The notes below the pieces were generated by a model. That model was not told where the DNA came from, made no database searches, and saw nothing but the letters and a program-made list of their open reading frames with translations. 64,000 bases of DNA, from positions 62,001 to 126,000 of the forward strand of contig JAFGBU010000010.1 in the NCBI GenBank assembly GCA_016932995.1, given 5' to 3'. Below are positions 56,745 to 64,000 of this stretch, in pieces. A program made the translations under genes and the position numbers. Numbering within the stretch: position 1 is the stretch's first letter; each line of letters starts with the position of its first letter. Source of the DNA: Desulfovibrionaceae bacterium. GTDB taxonomy: Bacteria; Desulfobacterota; Desulfovibrionia; Desulfovibrionales; Desulfovibrionaceae.

Positions 56745-57803
56745 ATGTCCTCGAACTGGAAATCCGTATTGGTGTCCCCGGACACCCCGATCATAGAGGC
56801 CATCCGGATCATCGACGGCAGCGCCCTGCAGATCGCCCTGGTCGTGGACGGCCAGGGACGGCTGCTGGGCACGGTGACCGACGGCGACATCCGCCGGGGC
56901 ATCCTCCAGTCCGTGCCCACGGACGCGCCGGTCAGCCGGATCATGTGCGACCGGCCCACGGCCGGGAGCGTGCACGACGACCGCGAGACCCTGCTGACGA
57001 TCATGAAGCGCAAGGTCCTGCGCCAGATACCCATCCTGGACGACTCCGGCCGGATCGTGGGCCTGGAGACCATGATCGAGCTCATCCAGGGCCGGGACAT
57101 GGACAACCCCGTGGTGCTCATGGCCGGGGGCCTGGGAAACCGGCTCCGGCCCCTGACCGAGGACTGCCCCAAGCCCCTGCTCAGGCTCGGGGACAAGCCC
57201 ATCCTGGAGATCATCCTGGAGAACTTCCTGAACTACGGGTTCAAGAACTTCTTCATCTCGGTCAACTACAAGGCCGAGATGATCGAGGAGCACTTCGGGG
57301 ACGGGTCCCGCTGGGGCGCGAGCCTGACCTACCTCCGGGAGGACCGGCCCCTGGGCACGGCCGGGGCCCTGGGCCTTCTGCCCGCGGGCCAGAGCCTGCC
57401 CGTGCTGGTCATGAACGGCGACCTGCTGACCAAGGTCAACTTCGCCCACCTCCTGGAGTTCCACCGGGAGTCCGGCTCGGCCGCGAGCATGTGCGTGCGC
57501 GACTACGGCCTGCAGGTGCCCTTCGGCGTGGCCAAGGTAGAGAAGGGCCGCCTGGTCGGCCTGGAGGAAAAGCCCTGCCACAACTTCTTTGTCAACGCCG
57601 GGATCTACGTGCTCAACCCCGAGGTCCTGGACCGGGTGCGGCCGGACACGGCCATAGACATGACCACCCTGCTCGAGGGCCTGGTCAGGGACGGCGGCGA
57701 GGTGACCGTGTTCCCGGTGCGCGAGTACTGGCTGGACATAGGCAGGCTGAGCGACTATGAGCAGGCCAAGGGCGAGTACTGCCAGCACTTCAACGACGAA
57801 TGA
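56745..57803 (+). CDS. ptmE: CBS-domain sugar-1-phosphate nucleotidyltransferase, PtmE-like
   Basis: The 352-residue product starts at an ATG behind AAGGAG. Two CBS motifs (about 10-115; DTPIIEAIRIIDGSALQIA, DGDIRRGI) precede a nucleotidyltransferase domain (VLMAGGLGNRLRPLTEDCPK, about 122-141). The same fusion is known in Campylobacter PtmE, which makes GDP-glucosamine at the start of legionaminic acid synthesis. The C-terminal REYWLDIGRLSDYEQA is usual for the family. This points to GDP-linked early steps, while LegC-like enzymes may work on UDP- or GDP-sugars. Its stop overlaps the next start (ATGA). Confidence 0.85.
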   Translation: MSSNWKSVLVSPDTPIIEAIRIIDGSALQIALVVDGQGRLLGTVTDGDIRRGILQSVPTDAPVSRIMCDRPTAGSVHDDRETLLTIMKRKVLRQIPILDDSGRIVGLETMIELIQGRDMDNPVVLMAGGLGNRLRPLTEDCPKPLLRLGDKPILEIILENFLNYGFKNFFISVNYKAEMIEEHFGDGSRWGASLTYLREDRPLGTAGALGLLPAGQSLPVLVMNGDLLTKVNFAHLLEFHRESGSAASMCVRDYGLQVPFGVAKVEKGRLVGLEEKPCHNFFVNAGIYVLNPEVLDRVRPDTAIDMTTLLEGLVRDGGEVTVFPVREYWLDIGRLSDYEQAKGEYCQHFNDE

Positions 57804-58915
57804 CCCGCCCGGCGAGCCTGTCCATGCCCGGTTCAAAGATCGACCTTAGAAACCTGCTCAACCCGGCCAAGTTCCTGCCCGCCTACCTGGAGCGCAAGGA
57901 CCGGGACCCCTTGGGCCTGGCGCCCTACTCCGTTGAGTTCCACCTGACCTCGACCTGCAACTACAACTGCTGCCACTGCTCCTACGGGACGCGCAACAGG
58001 GCCGGGACCTTTGTCCGGCCCAAGCGAATCGAGCTTTTGCTGGAAGATTTGACCGGGCCGCTCAGGCCGAGGGGGGTCTACTTCTCGGGCGGGGGCGAGC
58101 CGACCACGCTCAAGGGCTGGGACGGCTACATCCAGCGCCTGGCCGACAGCGGCGTGCGCACCGCCCTGGTGACCAACGCCTCGCTTCTGGGCCAAAGACA
58201 CCTGCCCGCCCTGGCCAGGCTCGACTACCTGGCCGTGTCCATCTACAGCCCGAACCAGGAGACCTACAAGAAGATCACCGGCGGCGACAGGTTCGCGGCC
58301 CAGTTCGAAATCCCGGCCATGGTCAAGGCCGTGGCCCCAAAGGTCACGGTCGGGGCCAGAAACGTGATCAACCCCCACAACCACGCCCAGGTCCCGGACA
58401 TCTACCGCCTGGCCATGCAGGCCGGCTACGACTACGTGATCTTCATCCCGGAGATCGACTACGAAAAACGCGGCCTGGCCCTGAGCGCCCAGGAGGTCGA
58501 GACCCTGCTGGACATCTGCCCCAGGGCGGACGCGGACCCGGCCAAGACCAACCTGACGGGCCTGGTCGCCAACCGCTTCGGGTACTACCGCGACTTCCAG
58601 GACATCTGCGGCCAAATCGACTGCCTGGCCGCCCGGCTGCGCACCAACGCCTTCGTCAACTACGACGGCGGGGTCTACCTCTGCCAGCCGCTGATCGGGA
58701 ACCAGGACTACTGCGTCGGGAACATCAATGAAAAGCGCCTGGCCGAGATATGGAACTCAAAGCGCCACCAGGCCGTGGTCGAGGCCCTGAGCGGCCGCTG
58801 GCGCGCGGGCCAATGCGAGAACTGCCGCTCCGGCTCGCACAACCGGGCGGCGCTCGAGTACCAAAAGGCCCCGGAAAACACGCCCCTGACCGTGCTCAAG
58901 GACAGCTTTTTGTAG
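57800..58915 (+). CDS. Radical SAM enzyme with SPASM-like C-terminus
   Basis: The 371-residue product overlaps ptmE by 4 nt, so it is part of the nonulosonate operon. The cluster motif is C53, C57 and C60 in STCNYNCCHCSYG. GVYFSGGGEPTT is the usual glycine-rich SAM-contact block. A C-terminal auxiliary cysteine set is seen in GGVYLCQPLIGNQDYCVGNI and CENCRSGSHN. It is similar in plan to the genes at 40118 and 62226. Its co-translation with ptmE suggests a step in sugar synthesis or modification of the glycan carrier, but no substrate can be named. Confidence 0.85.
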   Translation: MTRPASLSMPGSKIDLRNLLNPAKFLPAYLERKDRDPLGLAPYSVEFHLTSTCNYNCCHCSYGTRNRAGTFVRPKRIELLLEDLTGPLRPRGVYFSGGGEPTTLKGWDGYIQRLADSGVRTALVTNASLLGQRHLPALARLDYLAVSIYSPNQETYKKITGGDRFAAQFEIPAMVKAVAPKVTVGARNVINPHNHAQVPDIYRLAMQAGYDYVIFIPEIDYEKRGLALSAQEVETLLDICPRADADPAKTNLTGLVANRFGYYRDFQDICGQIDCLAARLRTNAFVNYDGGVYLCQPLIGNQDYCVGNINEKRLAEIWNSKRHQAVVEALSGRWRAGQCENCRSGSHNRAALEYQKAPENTPLTVLKDSFL

Positions 58916-58975
58916 CCCATTTTGATCTTGATGCTTGGGAACGGCGCGCTTTTCGGCTTTTTCCTGCGCTTCGCC

Positions 58976-59686
58976 CTAATCCGAACCCTTGGCCCTGAGC
59001 AGGCACTCGCAGAGCGCAAGGTCAAGGGGCGTGTCCACGTCCAGGCCCCTTTCCCGGGGCATGACCAGAAGCTCGGTCTCGGCCTCGCGCACGAACAGGC
59101 CCTGGGAGCGCAGAAACTCCGTGGAGTTGACGTACACCGCGCCGTTTATGAAGTAAAAGCGCTCTGTTCCGTAGTCCTGACGCCGGTGGACCGGTTTTTC
59201 CGGCCGGGCCAGAAAGCCCCAGGTCCGGCCCGAGGTCCTGAGGCACTCAAAGGGGTGCTCGGCCAGCTCGTGGACCGTGACCAGGCTCCGGGACCCGGAC
59301 TTGAGAAAGGCCGCGACCGCGGCGTCGATGTCCGCGGCCAGGCGCAAAGGGCAGGTCGGCTGGAGCAGGGCCACGGCGTCCGGGACATAGCCCTGCTCGG
59401 CCTCCAGCCAGTCCAGGCCGTGCAGCACGCAGTCGATCACCCGGGAGTCGTCCGCGGCAAGAGAGGCCGGCCGCACATACGGGGAGTGCAGGCCGAGGGC
59501 CCTGCAGACCTCGACTATCTCGGCATCCTCGGTGGACAGAAAGACCCTGTCCAGGGCCCGGCTCTTTAGGGCCGCGTCCACGGTGTAGCTGATGAGCGGC
59601 CTTCCGGCCAAATCAGCCAGGTTCTTGCGCGGGATGCCCTTGGAGCCCCCGCGGGCGGTGATGAAGCCCAGGACCCTTGCGGACAT
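58976..59686 (-). CDS. CMP-nonulosonate cytidylyltransferase (NeuA/LegF family)
   Basis: The 236-residue product starts right after the upstream TAG (no gap), with GAGG 8 nt before the ATG. FITARGGSKGIPRKNLADLAGRPLI is the NeuA-type CTP-binding loop, distinct from KdsB, which has an ARxxSTRLPGKPL-type loop. LLQPTCPLR and a C-terminal GLDVDTPLDLALCE (metal-binding acidic residues) also fit. It activates a nonulosonic acid as CMP-sugar before transfer. It is encoded in the operon of the KdnA/KdnB-like genes and converges with the ptmE operon, so its substrate might come from either pathway. Confidence 0.9.
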   Translation of the reverse strand: MSARVLGFITARGGSKGIPRKNLADLAGRPLISYTVDAALKSRALDRVFLSTEDAEIVEVCRALGLHSPYVRPASLAADDSRVIDCVLHGLDWLEAEQGYVPDAVALLQPTCPLRLAADIDAAVAAFLKSGSRSLVTVHELAEHPFECLRTSGRTWGFLARPEKPVHRRQDYGTERFYFINGAVYVNSTEFLRSQGLFVREAETELLVMPRERGLDVDTPLDLALCECLLRAKGSD

Positions 59687-60850
59687 CTAGATTTCCTCGG
59701 CGATGCGCAGGCACTTTTCCGCGATCTCGGCGATGCGCTCATCAGTCATCTTGACCATCACCGGCAGGGCCACGGCCCGCTCCAGGAGGTCCGCGGACCT
59801 CTGCCACTGCTCGCGCCAGGAGTCCCTGTACCAGCCGTATCTCTTAAACATGTAGCCCCAGTGCTTGGCAAAGTGCCAGCGCATGGCGTCGGGCACGTTC
59901 TTGGTGCCCAGGCCCTCGCGCTTGAGCCCATCCACGAACCCGGCCGCGGCCTCGCGGTCGGGCAGATAGAAGATCAAAGAGTCCCCGAGCTCGCCCGGGT
60001 CGAGGATGGTCCGAAACTCGAAGGGCAGGCCCTTGAGCAGGCCCATGAGCCTGGCCTTGTTCCTGCGCTGGGCCTCGAGGATCATGTCCAGCTTTCCGAG
60101 CTGGACCAGGCCGATGGCCCCCTGAAGCTCGGTCATCCGGTAGTTGAAGCCGTTGCCGATGGCCCCCTCCTCGCCCCGGCCGACCGTGCCGCTGTACTCG
60201 TGGCCGTGGTCGTGAAAGGCCCTGGCCCTGACGAACAGATCCTGGTCCCTGGTCACGACCATGCCGCCCTCGCCGGTGATGATGACCTTTCCGGCGTCGA
60301 AGCTGAAGGCCCCCATGTGGCCGATGGTCCCGAGCGGGGTCCCCCGCCAGGCGCCGCCGCAGGCCTGGGCCGCGTCCTCCAGGACCAAGAGCCCGTGGCG
60401 CTCGGCCACGGCCATTATCCGGTCCATGTCCGCGGGCGCGCCCATCATGTGCACCGGGATCACCGCCCTGGTCCTGTTGGTCAGGGCGGCCGAAAGGGCC
60501 TCGGGATCCATGTTCAGGGACCTGTCCACGTCCACGACCACCAGGTCCGCGCCGGTCTGGATGACCGCCTCGGCCGTGGCCACGAAGGTGAAGCAGGGGA
60601 TGACCACCTCGTGGCCCGGGCCGATCCCCAGGGCCTCCAGGGCGACCCTGAGCGCGGCCGTGCACGAGGACACGGCCTGGGCGTGGGGCGCGCCCATGCG
60701 CGCGGCAAACGCGGCCTCGAACTCGCGCACCCGGTAGACGCCCTTGCGCATGGCGTCAAAGCCGTGGGCAAAGAGTATCCCGCCGTTGAGCTCGAAGAGC
60801 TCGTTGATGGCCCGCCGCTCCTCTTCCCCGAAAACCTCGAAACCGGGCAT
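59687..60850 (-). CDS. PLP aminotransferase, KdnA-like (DegT/DnrJ family)
   Basis: The 387-residue product starts at the ATG at 60850 after AAGGAG. The N-terminus MPGFEVFGEEE matches KdnA, the aminotransferase that makes 8-amino-3,8-dideoxy-octulosonate from 8-oxo-Kdo in Shewanella. SSCTAALRVALEALGIGPGHEVVIPCFTF, EDAAQACGG and FDAGKVIITGEGG with PLP Lys188 confirm the fold. The neighbouring dehydrogenase gene encodes a KdnB-like protein, so a two-step oxidation-amination of a keto-sugar acid is inferred. The substrate could instead be another nucleotide sugar typical of this large family. Confidence 0.85.
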   Translation of the reverse strand: MPGFEVFGEEERRAINELFELNGGILFAHGFDAMRKGVYRVREFEAAFAARMGAPHAQAVSSCTAALRVALEALGIGPGHEVVIPCFTFVATAEAVIQTGADLVVVDVDRSLNMDPEALSAALTNRTRAVIPVHMMGAPADMDRIMAVAERHGLLVLEDAAQACGGAWRGTPLGTIGHMGAFSFDAGKVIITGEGGMVVTRDQDLFVRARAFHDHGHEYSGTVGRGEEGAIGNGFNYRMTELQGAIGLVQLGKLDMILEAQRRNKARLMGLLKGLPFEFRTILDPGELGDSLIFYLPDREAAAGFVDGLKREGLGTKNVPDAMRWHFAKHWGYMFKRYGWYRDSWREQWQRSADLLERAVALPVMVKMTDERIAEIAEKCLRIAEEI

Positions 60851-60864
60851 TGCCTCTCCTTGTC

Positions 60865-62034
60865 TCAGTCTAGGTGTTTCATCAACAGCCTGGGCGCGTC
60901 CTCCTCGGCGGAGAAGGGCACCGGGTTCTGGTCGAACGCGGCCTGCAGGGGGAGCATCAGGGCCGCGACCTGGTCGGCCTTGTCCCTGGCCAGGCCCCAC
61001 TTGGCCAGGGTGCGCGGGACCCCGAGTCCGTCGGACAGCTCCCGCAAAAGCAGCGCGAAGCGCCGGCTCTTTTCCCGCTCGTCCAGCTCGGGCCTGCACT
61101 CCACCAGGTCCAGGAGCTCGGCGTAGTCGGTGTAGCCGCGCTCCACGTTATACTCGACCACCGAGGCCAGAAAGATCGCCCCGCCGATGCCGTGGGGGAC
61201 CTTGAAGTGCGCGCCCAGGGGATAGGAAAAGGCCCCGGCCACCCCGGACCCGGAGTTGAACAGCCCGGCCGCGGCCAGATAGCTTCCCAGAAGCAGGAGC
61301 TGGCGCCGGTCGCGGTTCTCGGGATCGTCCTTTAAGCAGGGCAGGTTCTGGTACAGGATGCGGAAGGCCTCCTTGCTGTAGGCCCGGGTCAGGACGTTGT
61401 GCTGCCTGCAGCTGAAGCTCTCCAGGGCGTGGGTCATGGCGTCCATGCCCGAGGACAGGGCCGCGTCCTGGGGGCAGCTCATGGTCCACTCGGCGTCGAG
61501 CACGGCCCAGTCCGCGTTCATGAACCGGCCGTTGATGCCCAGCTTCCTGCGCTCGGCCTTGTCCGTGAACACCGCGTTGATGGTCACCTCGCTGCCCGTG
61601 CCGGCCGTGGTCGGGACGCAGACCGTGGCCACCGGGTGCAGCCTGACCTTGTCAAAGCCCCGGTAGTCTATGCCCCGGCCCGGGTTGGTCAGCAGCATGG
61701 CCACGGCCTTGGCCATGTCCATGCACGAGCCCCCGCCGATGCCCAGGACCAGCTCGAAGTCGCCCAGGCTGCGGGCGTGGCCGGCCACCTGGTCCAGATA
61801 GTCGTAGTCGGGCTCCTCGGTGCCGCGCAGCTGCTCCACGTGCAGCGAGCCCGCGGCGAGCTCGATGATCTCCCTGATCTCCCTGAAGTAAGCCGAATGC
61901 TTGGCGCAGCCCTCGTCAACGAGCATGAGCACCCGGGAAAAGCCCCGGTCGCGGACGAACCCGCCCAGGCGCCGGGACGCGCCCAGGCCGTAAAAGACAT
62001 TGGTGTGCAGCTGAAAAAAGAACTCCTCGGACAT
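60865..62034 (-). CDS. KdnB-like group III alcohol dehydrogenase with altered metal site
   Basis: The 389-residue product starts at the ATG at 62034 after GGGGAG. GIGGGSCMDMAK is the NAD loop, LTNPGRGIDYRGFD resembles KdnB, and PTTAGTGSEVTINAVFT follows. MDAMTHALESF supplies the Asp and His metal ligands and VPHGIGG the last His. In the third ligand block, usually GxxHAxxH or GACHAVSY, this protein has GVAGAFSYPLG, so the metal-binding His is Gly. It may use a different metal geometry or be inactive as an iron enzyme. It is the first gene of the aminotransferase-cytidylyltransferase operon. Confidence 0.8.
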   Translation of the reverse strand: MSEEFFFQLHTNVFYGLGASRRLGGFVRDRGFSRVLMLVDEGCAKHSAYFREIREIIELAAGSLHVEQLRGTEEPDYDYLDQVAGHARSLGDFELVLGIGGGSCMDMAKAVAMLLTNPGRGIDYRGFDKVRLHPVATVCVPTTAGTGSEVTINAVFTDKAERRKLGINGRFMNADWAVLDAEWTMSCPQDAALSSGMDAMTHALESFSCRQHNVLTRAYSKEAFRILYQNLPCLKDDPENRDRRQLLLLGSYLAAAGLFNSGSGVAGAFSYPLGAHFKVPHGIGGAIFLASVVEYNVERGYTDYAELLDLVECRPELDEREKSRRFALLLRELSDGLGVPRTLAKWGLARDKADQVAALMLPLQAAFDQNPVPFSAEEDAPRLLMKHLD

Positions 62035-62114
62035 GACGCGGCTCCCCATCCGGTTTGAAAAAACCCCAAAGGCCTTGGCGCACAACAGTCGTGGTTAATA
62101 TCATTCGGCCCGGT

Positions 62115-62120
62115 TATCAA
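62115..62120 (-). promoter_or_regulatory. Possible -35 element of the KdnB-like operon
   Basis: TTGATA on the minus strand precedes ACCGGGCCGAATGATATTAACC, so a -10 such as TATTAA or TAACCA lies 14-17 bp downstream. This is the most promoter-like sequence in the 191-bp divergent space to the radical SAM gene; spacing is not ideal. Confidence 0.25.
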
Positions 62121-62225
62121 CGAAAACATGCGCCCGGCCGGGCCCGGGCAGGGGCGGCTTGATAATGGCTCCGGGCTCAAGTATGAGGCCCGAAAGACCA
62201 CGGCGCGCCAGCCAGGGAGGGCCTT

Positions 62226-63110
62226 TTGTCGACCGTTCCCCTGTCCAGGATCAAGAAGGCCAACATCGACACCTGCACCCTGTGCAACCATCGCTGCGTC
62301 TTCTGCCCCAGCCACCGGGCCCGGGCGCTAAAAAACACCCTGTCCATGGACGACTTCCGCCTGGTCCTGGACCAGGTCTGCGGCCAGGCCGAGATCAGCG
62401 AGCTCGGGCTCTCGGCCAAGGGCGAGCCCCTGCTGAACAAGGACCTCGAAAACATGGTCGCCTTGGCCAAGCGCGGGCGCAAGATTCCCTACGTCTACAT
62501 CAGCACCAACGGCGCCCTGCTCCACGGCCCGAGGCTGGCCGCGCTCCTGGACGCCGGCCTGGACAGCGTAAAGTTCTCGATCAACGCCTTTGACCGCGAG
62601 GGCTATCGCCGGGTCCACGGCAGGGACGACTTCGACCTGGTGCTGGAAAACCTCGGCCTGGCCATCAAGGAAAAGTCGCGCCGGCCGTTCAGGATACTGG
62701 TCTCCGCGGTCACTGAGCTGCCGGACCGGGTGATCCGCGAGCGCCTGGAGGCCCTTTTGGGCCCCGGAATCAAGGCCCTGGACCACATCTGGCACTACGG
62801 CCGCTGCTACATGCCCGGGTTTCCGGAACCGCCCGCGCCCCCGGACGCGGCCTACAGGCCCTGCCCCCTGATCTTCAACGAGATATACGTGGACGCCAAC
62901 TGCGACCTGATGGCCTGCTGCGTGGACTACTTCGGGGAGCTCAGGTTCGGCAACCTCAAGGACCGGCCCCTGTCCGAGCTCTGGGCCGGGCCCGGGTTCG
63001 AGGCCTTAAGGCGCATGCACAGGGAGCGCTCGCTGCCCGAGGGCCACATGTGCAGGCTGTGCCTGACCCACAGCTTCAGGACCCAGGACAAGACCTGCCT
63101 GGAAGACTAG
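62226..63110 (+). CDS. Radical SAM enzyme with SPASM-like C-terminus
   Basis: The 294-residue product starts at a TTG behind GGGAGGG. The cluster cysteines are C20, C24 and C27 (LCNHRCVFCPSH), with an additional C17. LGLSAKGEPLLN and VYISTNGALL line the barrel. The C-terminus has DLMACCVDYFGELRFGNLKD and HMCRLCLTH, typical auxiliary-cluster cysteines. It is about 70 residues shorter than the two other radical SAM proteins here. It is divergent from the KdnB-like operon, and its 3' end overlaps the convergent glycosyltransferase-like gene by 35 nt. The substrate is unknown. Confidence 0.85.
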   Translation: MSTVPLSRIKKANIDTCTLCNHRCVFCPSHRARALKNTLSMDDFRLVLDQVCGQAEISELGLSAKGEPLLNKDLENMVALAKRGRKIPYVYISTNGALLHGPRLAALLDAGLDSVKFSINAFDREGYRRVHGRDDFDLVLENLGLAIKEKSRRPFRILVSAVTELPDRVIRERLEALLGPGIKALDHIWHYGRCYMPGFPEPPAPPDAAYRPCPLIFNEIYVDANCDLMACCVDYFGELRFGNLKDRPLSELWAGPGFEALRRMHRERSLPEGHMCRLCLTHSFRTQDKTCLED

Positions 63111-64000
63111 CCGACGCCGAGCCGGACTGTCCCCGGAGCCTGGCCAGCAGGTGGGCCGGGAGCTTGGCCTTGCCCACGTAGGAAAAAGGCACCCGACCCC
63201 GGTACAGCCTGCGCACCGCGGCCATGCTGCCCAGGGCGGGCAGGTCCTGCGGCAGGTCGAGCAGGCCTTGGAGGCAGTCCAGGTGCTGCTCGAACGAGTC
63301 CCGATCCGGGTTGGCGTAAATCTTGGAGCGGACCGCCTCGTAGTCGGCCTCGGAAAAATCCGCTCCCTCCAGGCCCTGCTCCAGAAACGGCCCCAGCTCG
63401 TCCGCGGACCCGAGCCTGAGCGAACAGGTGCTCACGATGTCCGTCTGGATGGCGTCCAGCCTGCGGAACCGGCTGCCCGAGGGCAGGTACAGGCCGGGCC
63501 TGTGCCACAGGGCCAGCTCCATGCCCACGGACGAGCCGCGCATGACCGCCAGGTCGCAGAACTTGTAGGCCCAGGAGGTGTCCTTCTCCTCGATGGCCCT
63601 GAGCCCCCAGCGCTCGGCCGAGGTGCAGCCCTTGTTCTCCGGGTCGAAGCCGTGGCCGTAGAACTTGTACTCCCAGGGGTGCATCTTGAGCCCCAGGTTC
63701 AGGCCCGCGGCCCTGACCGCCTCGACGATCTTGCCGAAGCTTAAGTCCAGGGCGTCGAGGCGGTCCGGGAGCCAGAGGACCAGGGGCCGGTCCGGGTCCA
63801 GGCCGTACTTGGCGAAAAAGGAGGCGCGGTCGCTGACCCGGGTGGTCCAGACATTGGGCAGGGGCTCGTAGAAGATGTTTCCGGCGAAGAATATGCCCTT
63901 GGCCGCGGGCAGCAGGCGCGAGGACCGGGACCTGGAGTACTCGACCTCGAACCACAGGGTCAGGGGGTGCTGCATTATGCAGAAGTCGGCCCCGGAGTAG
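63076..64000 (-). CDS. GT-B-like glycosyltransferase or CDP-glycerol transferase-like protein (N-terminus beyond window)
   Basis: The frame is open to the right edge, so the ATG at 63975 is probably internal and the N-terminus is missing. About 307 residues are visible. DRPLVLWLPDRLDALDLSFG begins a second Rossmann half; LGLKMHPWEY and DLAVMRGSSVGMELALWHRPGLY resemble the donor-binding half of CDP-glycerol glycerophosphotransferase-like and capsule transferases (KxHP and S-S-x-E patterns). Its end overlaps the radical SAM gene by 35 nt. Acceptor and donor are unknown; the two-domain GT-B reading is the best guess. Confidence 0.6.
   Translation of the reverse strand, partial: YSGADFCIMQHPLTLWFEVEYSRSRSSRLLPAAKGIFFAGNIFYEPLPNVWTTRVSDRASFFAKYGLDPDRPLVLWLPDRLDALDLSFGKIVEAVRAAGLNLGLKMHPWEYKFYGHGFDPENKGCTSAERWGLRAIEEKDTSWAYKFCDLAVMRGSSVGMELALWHRPGLYLPSGSRFRRLDAIQTDIVSTCSLRLGSADELGPFLEQGLEGADFSEADYEAVRSKIYANPDRDSFEQHLDCLQGLLDLPQDLPALGSMAAVRRLYRGRVPFSYVGKAKLPAHLLARLRGQSGSASASLPGRSCPGS

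Overview
The window is GC-rich bacterial chromosome with strong G/C bias at third codon positions, dense coding and frequent start/stop overlaps. Gram-negative, Sec-exported and two-component genes, a receiver-like TPR protein, a single-RRM RNA-binding protein and the overall gene style suggest a deltaproteobacterium (Desulfobacterota, Desulfovibrio-like). That placement is inference; there is no rRNA gene to test it. I saw no rRNA, tRNA, CRISPR array, transposase or integrase.

Region 1 (1-18.8 kb, all on the minus strand) is a surface-glycan locus read from 18837 towards 1. It encodes glycosyltransferases, several SAM methyltransferases, nucleotide-sugar epimerases and a UDP-galactopyranose mutase-like enzyme cut by the window edge. 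Two paralogous membrane-anchored SGNH hydrolases each follow a tiny 37-residue membrane protein; this is the least explained module here. Seven enzymes of this region also carry the same kind of Rossmann-like accessory domain, at the N-terminus in six and the C-terminus in one.

Region 2 (19-33.4 kb) holds a reversed-order HldE-like kinase/nucleotidyltransferase, infA, an RRM protein, an HDOD protein, and a phosphate operon in the order pstS-pstC-pstA-phoB-phoR-pstB-phoU. A PhoB-box promoter lies upstream of pstS in the 7-4-7-10-6 layout known from E. coli. A divergent secreted protein, a zinc alcohol dehydrogenase and a TPR protein with a receiver-like domain follow.

Region 3 (33.5-53.8 kb) is mainly signalling: a thioesterase, a 1041-residue orphan membrane protein, an iron alcohol dehydrogenase, three sensor kinases, a ComFB-family protein, a DEAD-box helicase, a GGDEF diguanylate cyclase and a diverged diadenylate-cyclase-like (DisA_N/DACNV-type) protein. 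Two kinase systems use the same ABC_sub_bind-type periplasmic sensor, one fused to the kinase and one as a separate upstream gene.

Region 4 (53.9-64 kb) is a nonulosonic-acid locus. The plus-strand genes are legC-, legH/pglD-, legI/neuB- and ptmE-like. A convergent operon encodes a KdnB-like dehydrogenase, a KdnA-like aminotransferase and a NeuA-like CMP-transferase. Two radical SAM enzymes and a truncated glycosyltransferase-like gene complete it. Early nonulosonate steps (dehydratase, hydrolysing epimerase) are not in the window, so the pathway must be finished elsewhere.
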